Shown here: positions 38,855-49,238 of the stretch, piece by piece
Layout of the letters: every line of letters begins with the position of its first letter
Numbering within the stretch: position 1 is the stretch's first letter
Origin: Edaphosphingomonas laterariae
Lineage (GTDB): Bacteria; Pseudomonadota; Alphaproteobacteria; Sphingomonadales; Sphingomonadaceae
Length of the DNA stretch: 64,000 nucleotides
Assembly (NCBI RefSeq): GCF_900188165.1
Contig: NZ_FZOS01000013.1
Coordinates: forward strand, 1 to 64,000
Direction of reading: 5' to 3'
Translations under genes and position numbers: made by a program
The notes under the pieces: model-generated
What the model was told of the DNA's origin: nothing
The model's database searches: none
What the model saw: the letters and a program-made list of their open reading frames with translations, nothing else

Positions 38855-40150
38855 ATGCAGGGGCTGAACGACGATCCCGACTATCCTCCCTCCTGGTATG
38901 CCGCCACGGCGCAATCGGGCCCGCCTGCCCCGCCGCTCGATGGCGATGTGCAATGCGATGTCTGCATCATCGGCGGTGGCTATACCGGGCTCGGCGCCGC
39001 GCTCCGGCTGGCGCAGGCCGGCATCGCCGTCCGTCTGATCGATCAGGCGCGGATCGGCTGGGGCGCGTCGGGCCGCAATGGCGGGCAGGCGCATGTCGGC
39101 CAGCGCCGCGATCCCGAATGGCTGGAACGCGCGGTCGGGCCGGACGACGCCCGCCATCTCTGGCGGATCGCGATCGATGCGCGCGATCATCTCGATCGCC
39201 TGATCGCGGATCATGGCATCGCCTGCGATTTCACCCCCGGGCTGTTCCACGTGGATCACAAGCGCCGCTATTGCGCCCACAGCCGCGCGGCGGTGGAGAG
39301 ATTGCGGACCCATTATGATTATCCGCATGTCGACTATGTCGATGGCGAACAGCTCGCCGAAATGCTCGGCGCGCGTGGCTATCATGGCGGCATTCTCGAT
39401 CGGCGCGGCGGCCATCTCCACCCGCTCAACCTCGCACTGGGCATGGCGCGCGCCGCATATGCCGCAGGGGCCCGCCTTCACGAACGCACCCGTGCGACGG
39501 GGCTCGCCCGCGCCACCGGCGGCTGGCGGGTCACAACCGATCGCGGCACCATCAGCGCAGCGCGCGTCATCCTCGCCGGCAACGGCTATCTACACGGACT
39601 TTCGCGGCCCGTCGAAGCGCGGGTGATGCCGATCAACAATTACATCGCCGTCACCGAACCGCTGGGCGAGGCGCGCGCCCGCTCGCTGATCCGCGATAAT
39701 GTCGCGGTCTCCGATTCACGCTTCGTCGTCTATTATTTCCGCCTGACTCCCGATCACCGCCTGCTCTTCGGCGGTGGCGAAAATTATCGCTGGCGTTTTC
39801 CCGCCGACATTCCCGGCTTCGTCCGCCCGCACATGCTCCGCGTCTTCCCGCAGCTCGCCGATGCGCGGCTGGAATATGGCTGGGGCGGCACCCTCGCCAT
39901 CACACCCACCCGCATGCCCTTTGTCCGCGATCTCGAACCCGGCCTCACCGCAATCGGCGGCTATTCCGGTCTCGGCGTCGTGCTGGCACCCTATTTCGGC
40001 AAGCTGATCGGCGATGCGATCGTCGCCGGCAGCGACGATTTCAACCGTCTCACCCGCCTGCCGGTGCCGCCCTTCCCTGGCGGCCGTTGGCTGCGCTGGC
40101 CGACGCTCGTCGCCGCCATGTCGATGTTCGCGCTTCGGGATCGCTTGTAA
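38855..40150 (+). CDS. puuB: FAD-dependent oxidoreductase, gamma-glutamylputrescine oxidase-like
   Basis: A 431-residue DAO-family flavoenzyme. The dinucleotide motif CIIGGGYTGLGAALRLAQAG-like segment is near residue 33; GWGASGRNGGQ binds FAD, and PINNYIAVTEPLG and AIGGYSGLGVVLAP are PuuB-like. It should oxidise gamma-glutamylputrescine to gamma-glutamyl-aminobutyraldehyde with H2O2 release. The ATG at 38825 is possible, but 38855 gives a length and N-terminus (SWYAAT) close to E. coli PuuB. It converges on the large operon with 12 bases between stops. Confidence 0.86.
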   Translation: MQGLNDDPDYPPSWYAATAQSGPPAPPLDGDVQCDVCIIGGGYTGLGAALRLAQAGIAVRLIDQARIGWGASGRNGGQAHVGQRRDPEWLERAVGPDDARHLWRIAIDARDHLDRLIADHGIACDFTPGLFHVDHKRRYCAHSRAAVERLRTHYDYPHVDYVDGEQLAEMLGARGYHGGILDRRGGHLHPLNLALGMARAAYAAGARLHERTRATGLARATGGWRVTTDRGTISAARVILAGNGYLHGLSRPVEARVMPINNYIAVTEPLGEARARSLIRDNVAVSDSRFVVYYFRLTPDHRLLFGGGENYRWRFPADIPGFVRPHMLRVFPQLADARLEYGWGGTLAITPTRMPFVRDLEPGLTAIGGYSGLGVVLAPYFGKLIGDAIVAGSDDFNRLTRLPVPPFPGGRWLRWPTLVAAMSMFALRDRL

Positions 40151-40162
40151 GGCGTCGTCCGC

Positions 40163-41476
<1,314 letters not shown>

Positions 41477-41478
41477 TG

Positions 41479-42828
41479 TCACACCTTCAGCAAGAGATGG
41501 TCACGCTCCCACGAACTGATCACGCCCTGATAGGCGTTCAGCTCGTCGGCCTTGATGAGCAGGAAGGCGCGGACGAATTTTTCGCCCAGCAGTTCGATCA
41601 CATCGGCGCATTCGGTGAAGCGATCGAGCCCCTCGTCGAGATTGCGGGGCAGCGTGCGCTGGTAGAGATAGGCATTGCCTTCCACCATCGGCGCGGGCTC
41701 GATCCGGTCGCGCACGCCGAGATAGCCGCAGACCAGCGACGCGGCGAGCGCGAGATAGGGATTGGCGTCAGCGCCCGGCGTGCGGTTCTCGATCCGGGTA
41801 TTGGCGACATCGGTAATCGGCACGCGCAGCCCGCAGCTGCGATTATCATAGCCCCATTGCAGGTTGATCGGTGCGGCATGGCCCGGCCGCATGCGGCGGA
41901 AGCTGTTGATATTCGGCGCGAACAACGGCGCACATTCGGGCAGATAGCGTTGCAGCCCGCCGACGAAATGGCGGAAGGTCTGCGACAGCCCGTCCGGTTT
42001 TTCGCCGAACAGGTTGCGCCCGGTCAGCTTGTCATTGGCGGAGATATGGAGGTGCATCGCGCTGCCCGGCTGATGCTCCATCGGCTTGGCCATGAAGGTG
42101 GCATAGACGCCGTGCTTCAGCGCCACCTGGCGGACGATGCGCTTGAACACCAGCACCTGATCGCACAGGTGGATCGCATCGCCATGGTTGAAGTTGATCT
42201 CGAGCTGGGCGGTCCCCGCCTCGTGGATCATCGTGTCGAGATGGAGCGAGGCATCCTCTGCCTGCTCGTAAATATCCTCGATCAGATCCTCATATTCGGT
42301 CACCGCTTCGAGCCCGTAAGGCTGGGGTGCGGTCTCCGCCCGGCCCGATCGCCCGGCCGGCGGCTCCAGCGGCAAATCGGGATCGGTGTTGATCTTGGTC
42401 AGGTAGAATTCGAGCTCGGGGGCGACCACCACCTCCCAGCCCATCTTGTCATACAGGCCCAGCACCTTCTTCAGCACATGGCGCGGGGCGATTTCGAACG
42501 GATCGCCATTCTTGTGATGCGCGTCGGCGAACACGAAGGCGGTCGGCGTCTTGAACCCCGGCGCGACGCACAGCGAGGCCGGATCGGGATGGAGCGACAC
42601 GTCCGGGTCGCTGAAGCTCTCCGCCTCCGAAGGCTCGTCGGCATATTCACCGGTCACGGTGACGCTGAAGATGCTGCTCGGCATCCGCAGCGAACCATTA
42701 TGCACCGATTGCAGGAATTTCTGCGCCGGCCACACCTTGCCGCGGATGACGCCATTCATGTCGGGGACGAGACATTCGATCTCGCTGATCCCGTTCGCCG
42801 CGATCCACTCGCGGAAGCTGGTACTCAT
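41479..42828 (-). CDS. puuA: Glutamine synthetase family, gamma-glutamylputrescine synthetase-like
   Basis: A 449-residue glutamine-synthetase-fold ligase. The N-terminal half has FREWIAANGISEIECLVPDMNG and the metal-binding APELEFYL; the ATP region includes FMAKPMEHQPGSAMHLHIS and NSFRRMRPG; the tail is IENRTPGADANPYLALAA. It lacks an obvious adenylylation Tyr region and matches PuuA, which ligates glutamate to putrescine. It is one of two such genes in the operon; the second is at 47865. It sits ten bases after the spuC-like aminotransferase gene. Confidence 0.88.
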   Translation of the reverse strand: MSTSFREWIAANGISEIECLVPDMNGVIRGKVWPAQKFLQSVHNGSLRMPSSIFSVTVTGEYADEPSEAESFSDPDVSLHPDPASLCVAPGFKTPTAFVFADAHHKNGDPFEIAPRHVLKKVLGLYDKMGWEVVVAPELEFYLTKINTDPDLPLEPPAGRSGRAETAPQPYGLEAVTEYEDLIEDIYEQAEDASLHLDTMIHEAGTAQLEINFNHGDAIHLCDQVLVFKRIVRQVALKHGVYATFMAKPMEHQPGSAMHLHISANDKLTGRNLFGEKPDGLSQTFRHFVGGLQRYLPECAPLFAPNINSFRRMRPGHAAPINLQWGYDNRSCGLRVPITDVANTRIENRTPGADANPYLALAASLVCGYLGVRDRIEPAPMVEGNAYLYQRTLPRNLDEGLDRFTECADVIELLGEKFVRAFLLIKADELNAYQGVISSWERDHLLLKV

Positions 42829-42837
42829 AAAATCACC

Positions 42838-44247
42838 TCACCCCAACGTCTCCACCTCGACATGATCAGGCGCGTGCATCTTCGCCAGCACGGCCGCGCT
42901 TTCGTCCAGCGCGGCACGGATGATCGCGATCATCCGGTCCACCTCGTCATGCGTGATCACGAAAGGCGGGCACATCACGATCGTGTCGCGGATCGCGCGC
43001 ACCATCAGCCCGCCGGCGATGCAGGCGTCGCGCACCACCGGGCCGGCCGCGCCCTCCTTGCCGGTGAAACGCTGGTTGGTGCCCTTGGCGGACACGATCT
43101 CCACCGCGCCCAGCAGCCCGCAGCTGCGCGTCTCGCCCACCAGCGGATGATCGTCGAGGCTCTTCAGCGCCCTGGCGAAATGGGGGCCGATATCGCCGGC
43201 GACGCGATCGACCAGCTTTTCGCGCTCGATGATCTCCAGGTTGCGCAGCGCCACCGCCGCGGCCACCGGATGGCCCGAATAGGTGTAGCCATGGACGAAA
43301 TCGTCATTGCTGGCCCGCAGCGTCTCGACGATCTCGTGGCTGACCCCAGTGGCCGAAATCGGCAGATAGCCGGACGACAACCCCTTCGCCATCGAAACGA
43401 TGTCGGGCGTATAGCCGAAACGCTGAAATCCGAACCACTTACCCAGCCGGCCAAAGCCGGTGATCACCTCGTCCGACACCAGCAATATGCCATATTTCCG
43501 GCAGATCGCTTCCACCCGCGCCCAATAGCCGGGCGGCGGGATGATGACGCCGCCGGCGCCCTGCACGGGTTCGCCGATGAACGCCGCCACCTTGTCCGGC
43601 CCCACGCTCAGGATGCGCGCCTCGATCTCGTCGGCGGCGCGCTGGCCGAACGCCTCCGCATCCTCGCCAAAGCCCTCACCGAACTGATAGGGCTGCATCA
43701 CATGTTCGATCCCCGGGATCGGCAGCCCGCCCTGCGCATGCATGAACGCCATGCCGCCCAGGCTCGCACCGGCCACGGTCGATCCGTGATAGGCATTGCG
43801 CCGGCTGATGAACACTTGGCGCTCGGGCTTGCCCTTCAGCGTCCAATAATGGCGGACGAGCCGAAACACGGTGTCGTTCGATTCCGAGCCCGACGAGTTG
43901 AAGAACACATGCTGCAATTCGCCGCCCAGCAGCCCCGCGATCTTGGTCGCCAGCTCCACCGCCGGCACCGTCGCGGTGCGGAAGAAGCTGTTATAATAAG
44001 GCAGCTCCAGCATCTGTTCATACGCGACCTTGGCCAGTTCCTCGCGGCCATAGCCGACATCGACGCACCACAGCCCCGCCATGCCATCCAATATGGCGTG
44101 CCCCTCGCCATCCCAGATCGTCGATCCTTCGGCGCGGGTGATGATCCGGCTGCCACCCAGATCCTGGATCAGCTTGTAATTCGCCTGCGCGGGCAGATGA
44201 TGGGCAATGTCCTGCTTGCGCAGCGCGGGGATGTCGTAATTACGCAC
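42838..44247 (-). CDS. spuC: Class III aminotransferase, putrescine:pyruvate (SpuC) type
   Basis: A 469-residue PLP enzyme. HHLPAQANYKLIQDLGGSR and DGMAGLWCVDVGYGREEL are typical of SpuC/putrescine-pyruvate aminotransferases. VSDEVITGFGRLG and the PLP lysine in VSMAKGLSSGYLPIS are intact. The first codon appears to be GTG at 44247. It would convert putrescine to 4-aminobutanal directly, offering a route parallel to the glutamylated one encoded by neighbours. It lies three bases after puuD. Confidence 0.88.
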   Translation of the reverse strand: MRNYDIPALRKQDIAHHLPAQANYKLIQDLGGSRIITRAEGSTIWDGEGHAILDGMAGLWCVDVGYGREELAKVAYEQMLELPYYNSFFRTATVPAVELATKIAGLLGGELQHVFFNSSGSESNDTVFRLVRHYWTLKGKPERQVFISRRNAYHGSTVAGASLGGMAFMHAQGGLPIPGIEHVMQPYQFGEGFGEDAEAFGQRAADEIEARILSVGPDKVAAFIGEPVQGAGGVIIPPPGYWARVEAICRKYGILLVSDEVITGFGRLGKWFGFQRFGYTPDIVSMAKGLSSGYLPISATGVSHEIVETLRASNDDFVHGYTYSGHPVAAAVALRNLEIIEREKLVDRVAGDIGPHFARALKSLDDHPLVGETRSCGLLGAVEIVSAKGTNQRFTGKEGAAGPVVRDACIAGGLMVRAIRDTIVMCPPFVITHDEVDRMIAIIRAALDESAAVLAKMHAPDHVEVETLG

Positions 44248-44250
44248 GGG

Positions 44251-45015
44251 TCACACACCTTCCTTGGCTGGAACGGTCGGAAAACGCTCGCCGCGCAGCA
44301 CGCGGCCCATGATGCCGAAATAGCCGAGCGACGCCGCATCGCGGTCGGTCTGCCATTCGGGATGCCATTGCACGGCCAGCACCGGGGTTCCGCCGGGCGT
44401 GGCGGACACCGCCTCGATCACCCCGTCGGGTGCCGTCGCCTCCACGCTCAGCCCCTGGCCAAGCCGCTTCACCCCCTGGAAGTGAACCGAATTGACGGTC
44501 AGCCGCTCGCGCCCCAGCGCCCGCGCCAGCACGCCCTGCGGGGCGAGGGTGACGTCATGGCTGTGCGCGAACATCGGGCCGATCGGCACCCCGTCCGGCG
44601 CATGATGGGCCAGCGCCCGGCCGGCATCGCCCAGCCCGCGATCGAGCGTGCCGCCAAAGGCGACGTTGATTTCCTGGAATCCCCGGCAGATGCCGAACAC
44701 CGGCTTGCCCATGGCGATCATCACGTCGATCAGCGCAAGGCTCATCTCGTCGCGGGCGGGATCGAACGGACCCTTGCCGTCGGCGTCGCCATAGCGTTCG
44801 GGGCCGACATTGGACGGGCTTCCGGTCAGCAACAGCCCGTCGATCCGCTCGGCTGCCTCGCGCGGAGTCATCAGATCAGGCCGGGCCGGAATCAGCAGCG
44901 CCGCCGCATCGGCATGGCGCATCGCCGATTCCATATAGCGGTCGATCACCACCTGCGCCGCTTCCTCGCCGAACGGCCGGTTGCACGCGGTGATGCCCAG
45001 CAGCGGACGGGTCAT
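44251..45015 (-). CDS. puuD: Gamma-glutamyl-gamma-aminobutyrate hydrolase
   Basis: A 254-residue class I glutamine-amidotransferase-fold peptidase C26. The nucleophile Cys is in GKPVFGICRGFQEINVAFGG, and His and Glu are in VLAVQWHPEWQ. It releases GABA and glutamate from gamma-glutamyl-GABA at the end of the Puu route. The start at 45015 overlaps the stop of the ATPase gene by four bases. The open frame extends slightly upstream, but MTRPLLGITACNRP is the family N-terminus. Confidence 0.92.
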   Translation of the reverse strand: MTRPLLGITACNRPFGEEAAQVVIDRYMESAMRHADAAALLIPARPDLMTPREAAERIDGLLLTGSPSNVGPERYGDADGKGPFDPARDEMSLALIDVMIAMGKPVFGICRGFQEINVAFGGTLDRGLGDAGRALAHHAPDGVPIGPMFAHSHDVTLAPQGVLARALGRERLTVNSVHFQGVKRLGQGLSVEATAPDGVIEAVSATPGGTPVLAVQWHPEWQTDRDAASLGYFGIMGRVLRGERFPTVPAKEGV

Positions 45016-46136
45016 GACAGCAGCACCGCCGGCGATCGCGGATGCCAGGCCAGCCACACCGGCTGTTCCCAGTCGAAGCCCCGCTCCTCATAGCGCGCGA
45101 CATTGGATCGCAGCACCTTGATCCGCGCGCCGCTGTCGACCTGCACGTCATACACCGTTTCGCTGCCCAGATAGGCGATGTGGCAGATCCGCCCCGGCAC
45201 CACATTATGCCCCTCTGGCACGCCCGCCACGCGCGGCGGCAGGCCGCCGTCGGGCCGGTGCAGCATCTCGATCTTCTCAGGCCGGATCGCCGCCCATACC
45301 GCGGTCCCGGTCGCACCCGTCACGCCATGATCGACATAGATCGGCACGGGCAATGCGGACGATGTGATCACCGCGCGGTCCGGCTCGTCCACCGTCAGCC
45401 GCCCCTCGAACATGTTCACGCTGCCGATGAAATCGGCGACGAAGCGATTGGCGGGATATTCATAAAGGTCGGTCGGGCTCGCCACCTGCTGCAACAGCCC
45501 GCGATTCATCACCGCGCAGCGCGTCGCCATGGCCAGCGCCTCGTCCTGATCGTGCGTCACCATGACGAAGGTCACGCCCACCTTGTCCTGAATCTGGGCC
45601 AGTTCGGATCGCATCGCCTCGCGCAGCTTGGCGTCGAGCGCCGACAAAGGCTCATCGAGCAGCAGCACGCGCGGCCGCTTCACCAGTGCACGCGCCAGCG
45701 CCACGCGCTGCCGTTGCCCGCCGGAAAGCTGGTCCGGCTTGCGATCCTCCATGCCGTCCAGTTTCACCAGCGCCAGCGCGTCGGCCACGCGTTCGGCGCG
45801 CTCCGCCTTGGCCACCCCGTCCATGCGCAGGCCATAGGCAACATTGTCCGCAACGCTCATGTGCGGGAACACCGCATAGGATTGGAACACCATGTTCACC
45901 GGGCGCTTGTTGGGCGGCACCCCGGCCATATCCTCGCCATCGATCAGGATGCGGCCGTCGCTCGGCACCTCCAGCCCGGCCAGCATCCGCAGCAATGTCG
46001 TCTTGCCGCAGCCCGACGGGCCGAGCAGCGCGAAGAATTCGCCCTCCTCGATCTCCAGATTCACGTCGTCCACCGCCGTGAACTGGCCGAAGCGCTTGGT
46101 GACGCCCTCGATCCGGATCAGCGTCTTTCCCACCAT
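45012..46136 (-). CDS. potG: Polyamine ABC transporter ATP-binding protein
   Basis: A 374-residue ATPase. Walker A is GPSGCGKTT (near residue 38), signature LSGGQRQRVALARAL, Walker B LLLDEPLSALD, and H-loop MVTHDQDEA. A C-terminal TOBE domain (ANRFVADFIGSVNMFEGRL onward) is typical of PotA/PotG. It energises the PotH/PotI-like permeases encoded immediately upstream, sharing one base with the potI stop. Confidence 0.94.
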   Translation of the reverse strand: MVGKTLIRIEGVTKRFGQFTAVDDVNLEIEEGEFFALLGPSGCGKTTLLRMLAGLEVPSDGRILIDGEDMAGVPPNKRPVNMVFQSYAVFPHMSVADNVAYGLRMDGVAKAERAERVADALALVKLDGMEDRKPDQLSGGQRQRVALARALVKRPRVLLLDEPLSALDAKLREAMRSELAQIQDKVGVTFVMVTHDQDEALAMATRCAVMNRGLLQQVASPTDLYEYPANRFVADFIGSVNMFEGRLTVDEPDRAVITSSALPVPIYVDHGVTGATGTAVWAAIRPEKIEMLHRPDGGLPPRVAGVPEGHNVVPGRICHIAYLGSETVYDVQVDSGARIKVLRSNVARYEERGFDWEQPVWLAWHPRSPAVLLS

Positions 46137-46975
46137 CAGGCGCCCCCGCTCTTGGCCACTTCACGGCCCTGCAATTTCAATCCGATCGCCGTCAGCAGCA
46201 CGGTCAGCACGATCAGCACGGTGGACGCGGCATTCACCTCCGGCGTCACCGAGAACCGGACCATCGAATAGACCTTCACCGGGAAGGTCACCGTGTCCGG
46301 CCCGGCGGTGAAGAAAGTGATGACGAAATCGTCGAGGCTGAGCGTGAAGGCGAGCAGTGCCCCCGCCACCAGCGCCGGGCGCATATGCGGCACCAGCACG
46401 TCCATGAACGACCGCCATTCGCTCGCCCCCAGATCCTTGGCCGCCTCCTCCAGCTCGCGGTTGAACGACGCCAGCCGCGCGCGGACGATTACCGCGACGA
46501 AGGGGAAGCAGAAGGACACATGGGCGATGATGATCGCACCCAGGTTGAGCGGCCAGGGCAACCCCGCCGGCCAGGGCATCACGCGCGAGAAGAAGACCAG
46601 CATCGCCACACCCATGCAGATTTCGGGCACCACGATGGGCAACGCCAGCGTGCCTTCGAACCCGGCCTTGAACGGGAAGCGGAACCGCCAGCAGGCCACC
46701 GCGACCAGCGCGCCGAGGACGACGCTGATCGCCGTCGAAAGCGCCGCGATGGTCAGCGAATTGGTGAACGCTTCCAGCAGGCCGGCGTTGCGGAACGCCT
46801 TAAAATACCAGTCGAAGGTAAAACCGGTCCAGATGATGTTGCGCTTCGATTCGTTGAAGCTGAACGCCATCAGGGTGATCAGCGGCGCATAAAGGAAGAT
46901 CGCCACCAGCGCGATCCACAGCCGGAGCGGCCAGCGGCGCAGATAATCGAGCGGTCCGATCGCTTCGCGGCTCAT
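46136..46975 (-). CDS. potI: Polyamine ABC transporter permease (PotI-like)
   Basis: A 279-residue inner-membrane permease with about six helices. The EAA loop, which contacts the ATPase, reads ELEEAAKDLGASEWRSF near residue 160. The start FLYAPLITLMAFSFNESK is typical of PotI/PotC. It overlaps potH by four bases and the ATPase gene by one, so the transporter genes are tightly coupled. Confidence 0.93.
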   Translation of the reverse strand: MSREAIGPLDYLRRWPLRLWIALVAIFLYAPLITLMAFSFNESKRNIIWTGFTFDWYFKAFRNAGLLEAFTNSLTIAALSTAISVVLGALVAVACWRFRFPFKAGFEGTLALPIVVPEICMGVAMLVFFSRVMPWPAGLPWPLNLGAIIIAHVSFCFPFVAVIVRARLASFNRELEEAAKDLGASEWRSFMDVLVPHMRPALVAGALLAFTLSLDDFVITFFTAGPDTVTFPVKVYSMVRFSVTPEVNAASTVLIVLTVLLTAIGLKLQGREVAKSGGA

Positions 46976-47847
46976 CGCATCATCCTCCGCCGCCGGCCCG
47001 CCAGCACCGCCTGCCCCGCGATCGCGATGAAGGTCAGATACATCAGGATGAACGAAAGCGCCGCGCCGAACGGCCAGTCATTGGCGCGCTTGAACTGGCG
47101 TTCGATCACATTGGCGATCATCTGGCTGTCCGGCCCGCCCAGCAGATCCGGGGTCAGATAGCTGCCCAAAGCCGGGATGAAGGTGATCAGCAGCCCCGAA
47201 AGGATGCCCGGCAGCGCCAGCGGCACCACGATCTCGCGGATCGTGCGCAGATGCCCCGCGCCCAGGTCCAGGCTCGCTTCCAGCAATGATCGGTCCAGCC
47301 GGTCGAGCGCGGCATAAAGCGGCAGCACCAGGAAGGGCAGGTTGACGTAGACCAGCCCCAGCACCACCGCGAAATTATTGTGGAGCAGCGGCAAGGGCTC
47401 GAACGCGATGCCCAGATGCTCGGCCAGCCAGCCCAGCCCCGAATTGACATAACCTTCACGCCGCAGCACCGCCATCAGCGCATAGGTGCGGATCAAAAGG
47501 TTGGTCCAGAAAGGCAGCATGATCAGCAGCAGCAGCCACGCCTTGGCCTTGTCGGGCGCGAAGGTGATCGCCAGCGCCACCGGAAAGCCGACGATCAGGC
47601 ACAGCAACGTGGTCAGCGCCGCCATCCACAGCGATTTCAGGAAGATATCGAGATAGACCGGATCGCCGGCGCGGACATAGTGGCGAAAGGTGCCGCTGAT
47701 CTCGATCGTCGTCGGCCCGACATTCTCACCAAAGCTATAGGCCCAGACGATCGCCAGCGGCACGACGAAGAACAGGAACAACCAGAAGGCCGGGGGCGAG
47801 AAGATGATGGCGAAGGGCCCCTTGGCGCGTTTCCAATCCTCTTCCAT
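46972..47847 (-). CDS. potH: Polyamine ABC transporter permease (PotH-like)
   Basis: A 291-residue permease with six helices. Features include WLLLLIMLPFWTNLLIRTYA and the EAA loop SLLEASLDLGAGHLRTI. The ATG at 47847 is preferred over 47853 because GGGGGG is then seven bases upstream. It lies 17 bases after the second glutamine-synthetase-like gene. Together with PotI and the ATPase it should import putrescine or related polyamines bound by the PotF-like protein. Confidence 0.93.
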   Translation of the reverse strand: MEEDWKRAKGPFAIIFSPPAFWLFLFFVVPLAIVWAYSFGENVGPTTIEISGTFRHYVRAGDPVYLDIFLKSLWMAALTTLLCLIVGFPVALAITFAPDKAKAWLLLLIMLPFWTNLLIRTYALMAVLRREGYVNSGLGWLAEHLGIAFEPLPLLHNNFAVVLGLVYVNLPFLVLPLYAALDRLDRSLLEASLDLGAGHLRTIREIVVPLALPGILSGLLITFIPALGSYLTPDLLGGPDSQMIANVIERQFKRANDWPFGAALSFILMYLTFIAIAGQAVLAGRRRRMMR

Positions 47848-47864
47848 CGCCATGCCCCCCAGCT

Positions 47865-49238
47865 TCAGGCGTTGTTGAGATACCAGTCATAATCGAGCGG
47901 CGTGACCTGTTCGTAGAAGCGCGCCTGCTCGGTGCGCTTGACGATGCCGTACATGTCGACCGTCCGGTCACCGAAATAGTCGCGCAGCACGCGCGACTGA
48001 TCGAACAGCCGCACCGCATCGAACCAGTTGGTCGGCAGGCTCGCGCCCGCCGCGCTGGCGGCCGCATAGCCATCGCCTGTCACCGGCGCGCCGGGGTCGA
48101 TCCGGTGGGCGATGCCATGATGCACCGCCGCCAGCAGCGCCGCGACCGCCAGATAGGGATTGGCGTCGGCCCCGGCCACGCGATGTTCGATATGGCGGGT
48201 GTGGGCCAACCCCGCCGGGACACGCAGCGCCACGGTGCGGTTGTTCACCCCCCAGGTCGGCGCGGTCGGCGCGTAGCTGTTGGCCTTGAACCGGCGATAG
48301 CTGTTGGCGTTGGGGGCGAAGATCGCCATGGATTCCGCCAGCAAGGCGCCCATCCCGCCGATCGCGTGGCGCAGCATCGGCGAGCCGTGGACATCCTCAT
48401 CGGCGAACAGGTTGTTGCCCGCCGCGTCGTTCACGCTGACATGCAGGTGCAGCCCGCTGCCGGCGCGGTCGGCCCAGGGCTTGGCCATGAAGGTCACGTC
48501 GCAGCCATGCGTCCGCGCCACGCCCTTGGCCGCGCGCTTATAGGCGACGGCGTCGTCGGCGGCACGCAACGCATCCGCCTTGTGCTTCAGGGTCAGCTCG
48601 AGCTGGCCCGGCGCGCATTCGGAAATCACGCCTTCCAGCGGAATCCCCTGCGCATCGGCGGCCGCCCACAGATCGCGCAGGAAGGGCGATGCCTCCTCCA
48701 CCTGCGGCAGGCCATAAACCTCGGTCGCGGTCGCCATGCCGCGCGGCAGGCGGACCGAGCCATCGCGGCCGCGCCGGCCGTCGACCAGATAGAATTCCAG
48801 CTCGCACGCCACCACCGGGGTCATCCCGTCGGCGGTGAAGCGGTCAATCACGCGTTGCAGGATGGCGCGCGGATCGAGTTCGCACACCGTGCCGTCCAGT
48901 TCGTGGAGCGAACACATCAGCTGGCCGACATCCTCGCCCAGCCAAGGCGCGGGAACGATCCCGCCCGGCACCGGCCGGGCGCGGCGATCGGCATCGCCAT
49001 CCTCCCACACCATGCCGGTATCCTCGCAATCGCGGCCGGTGATATCCACCACCTGGATCGAACCCGGCAGGAAGCGGCCATAATCATACACCGCTTCCAG
49101 CTCGTGCCGCCGCAGCCGCTTGCCGCGCGGCACGCCCGACAGGCCGGTGTAGAAGAGATCGAACAGGGTGATGTGGGGATGGGCGTCCAGAAACGCCTTC
49201 AGTTCGCCCGGATCGGCGACGAAGCCCGCGCGGCTCAT
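47865..49238 (-). CDS. Second glutamine synthetase family, gamma-glutamylpolyamine synthetase-like
   Basis: A 457-residue GS-fold ligase, paralogous to the gene at 41479 but clearly divergent. HITLFDLFYTGLSGVPRGKRL replaces the PuuA N-terminus; VVACELEFYLVD, FMAKPWADRAGSGLHLHVS, NSYRRFKANSYAP and IEHRVAGADANPYLAVAAL retain metal, ATP and glutamate sites. Likely amine substrates are putrescine, spermidine or other monoamines, as GlnA2/GlnA3-type paralogues differ in preference. Start ATG at 49238 overlaps the aldehyde dehydrogenase stop by four bases. Confidence 0.85.
   Translation of the reverse strand: MSRAGFVADPGELKAFLDAHPHITLFDLFYTGLSGVPRGKRLRRHELEAVYDYGRFLPGSIQVVDITGRDCEDTGMVWEDGDADRRARPVPGGIVPAPWLGEDVGQLMCSLHELDGTVCELDPRAILQRVIDRFTADGMTPVVACELEFYLVDGRRGRDGSVRLPRGMATATEVYGLPQVEEASPFLRDLWAAADAQGIPLEGVISECAPGQLELTLKHKADALRAADDAVAYKRAAKGVARTHGCDVTFMAKPWADRAGSGLHLHVSVNDAAGNNLFADEDVHGSPMLRHAIGGMGALLAESMAIFAPNANSYRRFKANSYAPTAPTWGVNNRTVALRVPAGLAHTRHIEHRVAGADANPYLAVAALLAAVHHGIAHRIDPGAPVTGDGYAAASAAGASLPTNWFDAVRLFDQSRVLRDYFGDRTVDMYGIVKRTEQARFYEQVTPLDYDWYLNNA

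Noticed and set aside
40151-40162. Terminator between puuB and the aminotransferase gene
   Set aside because: Only 12 bases separate the stops and no hairpin with a T run was found.
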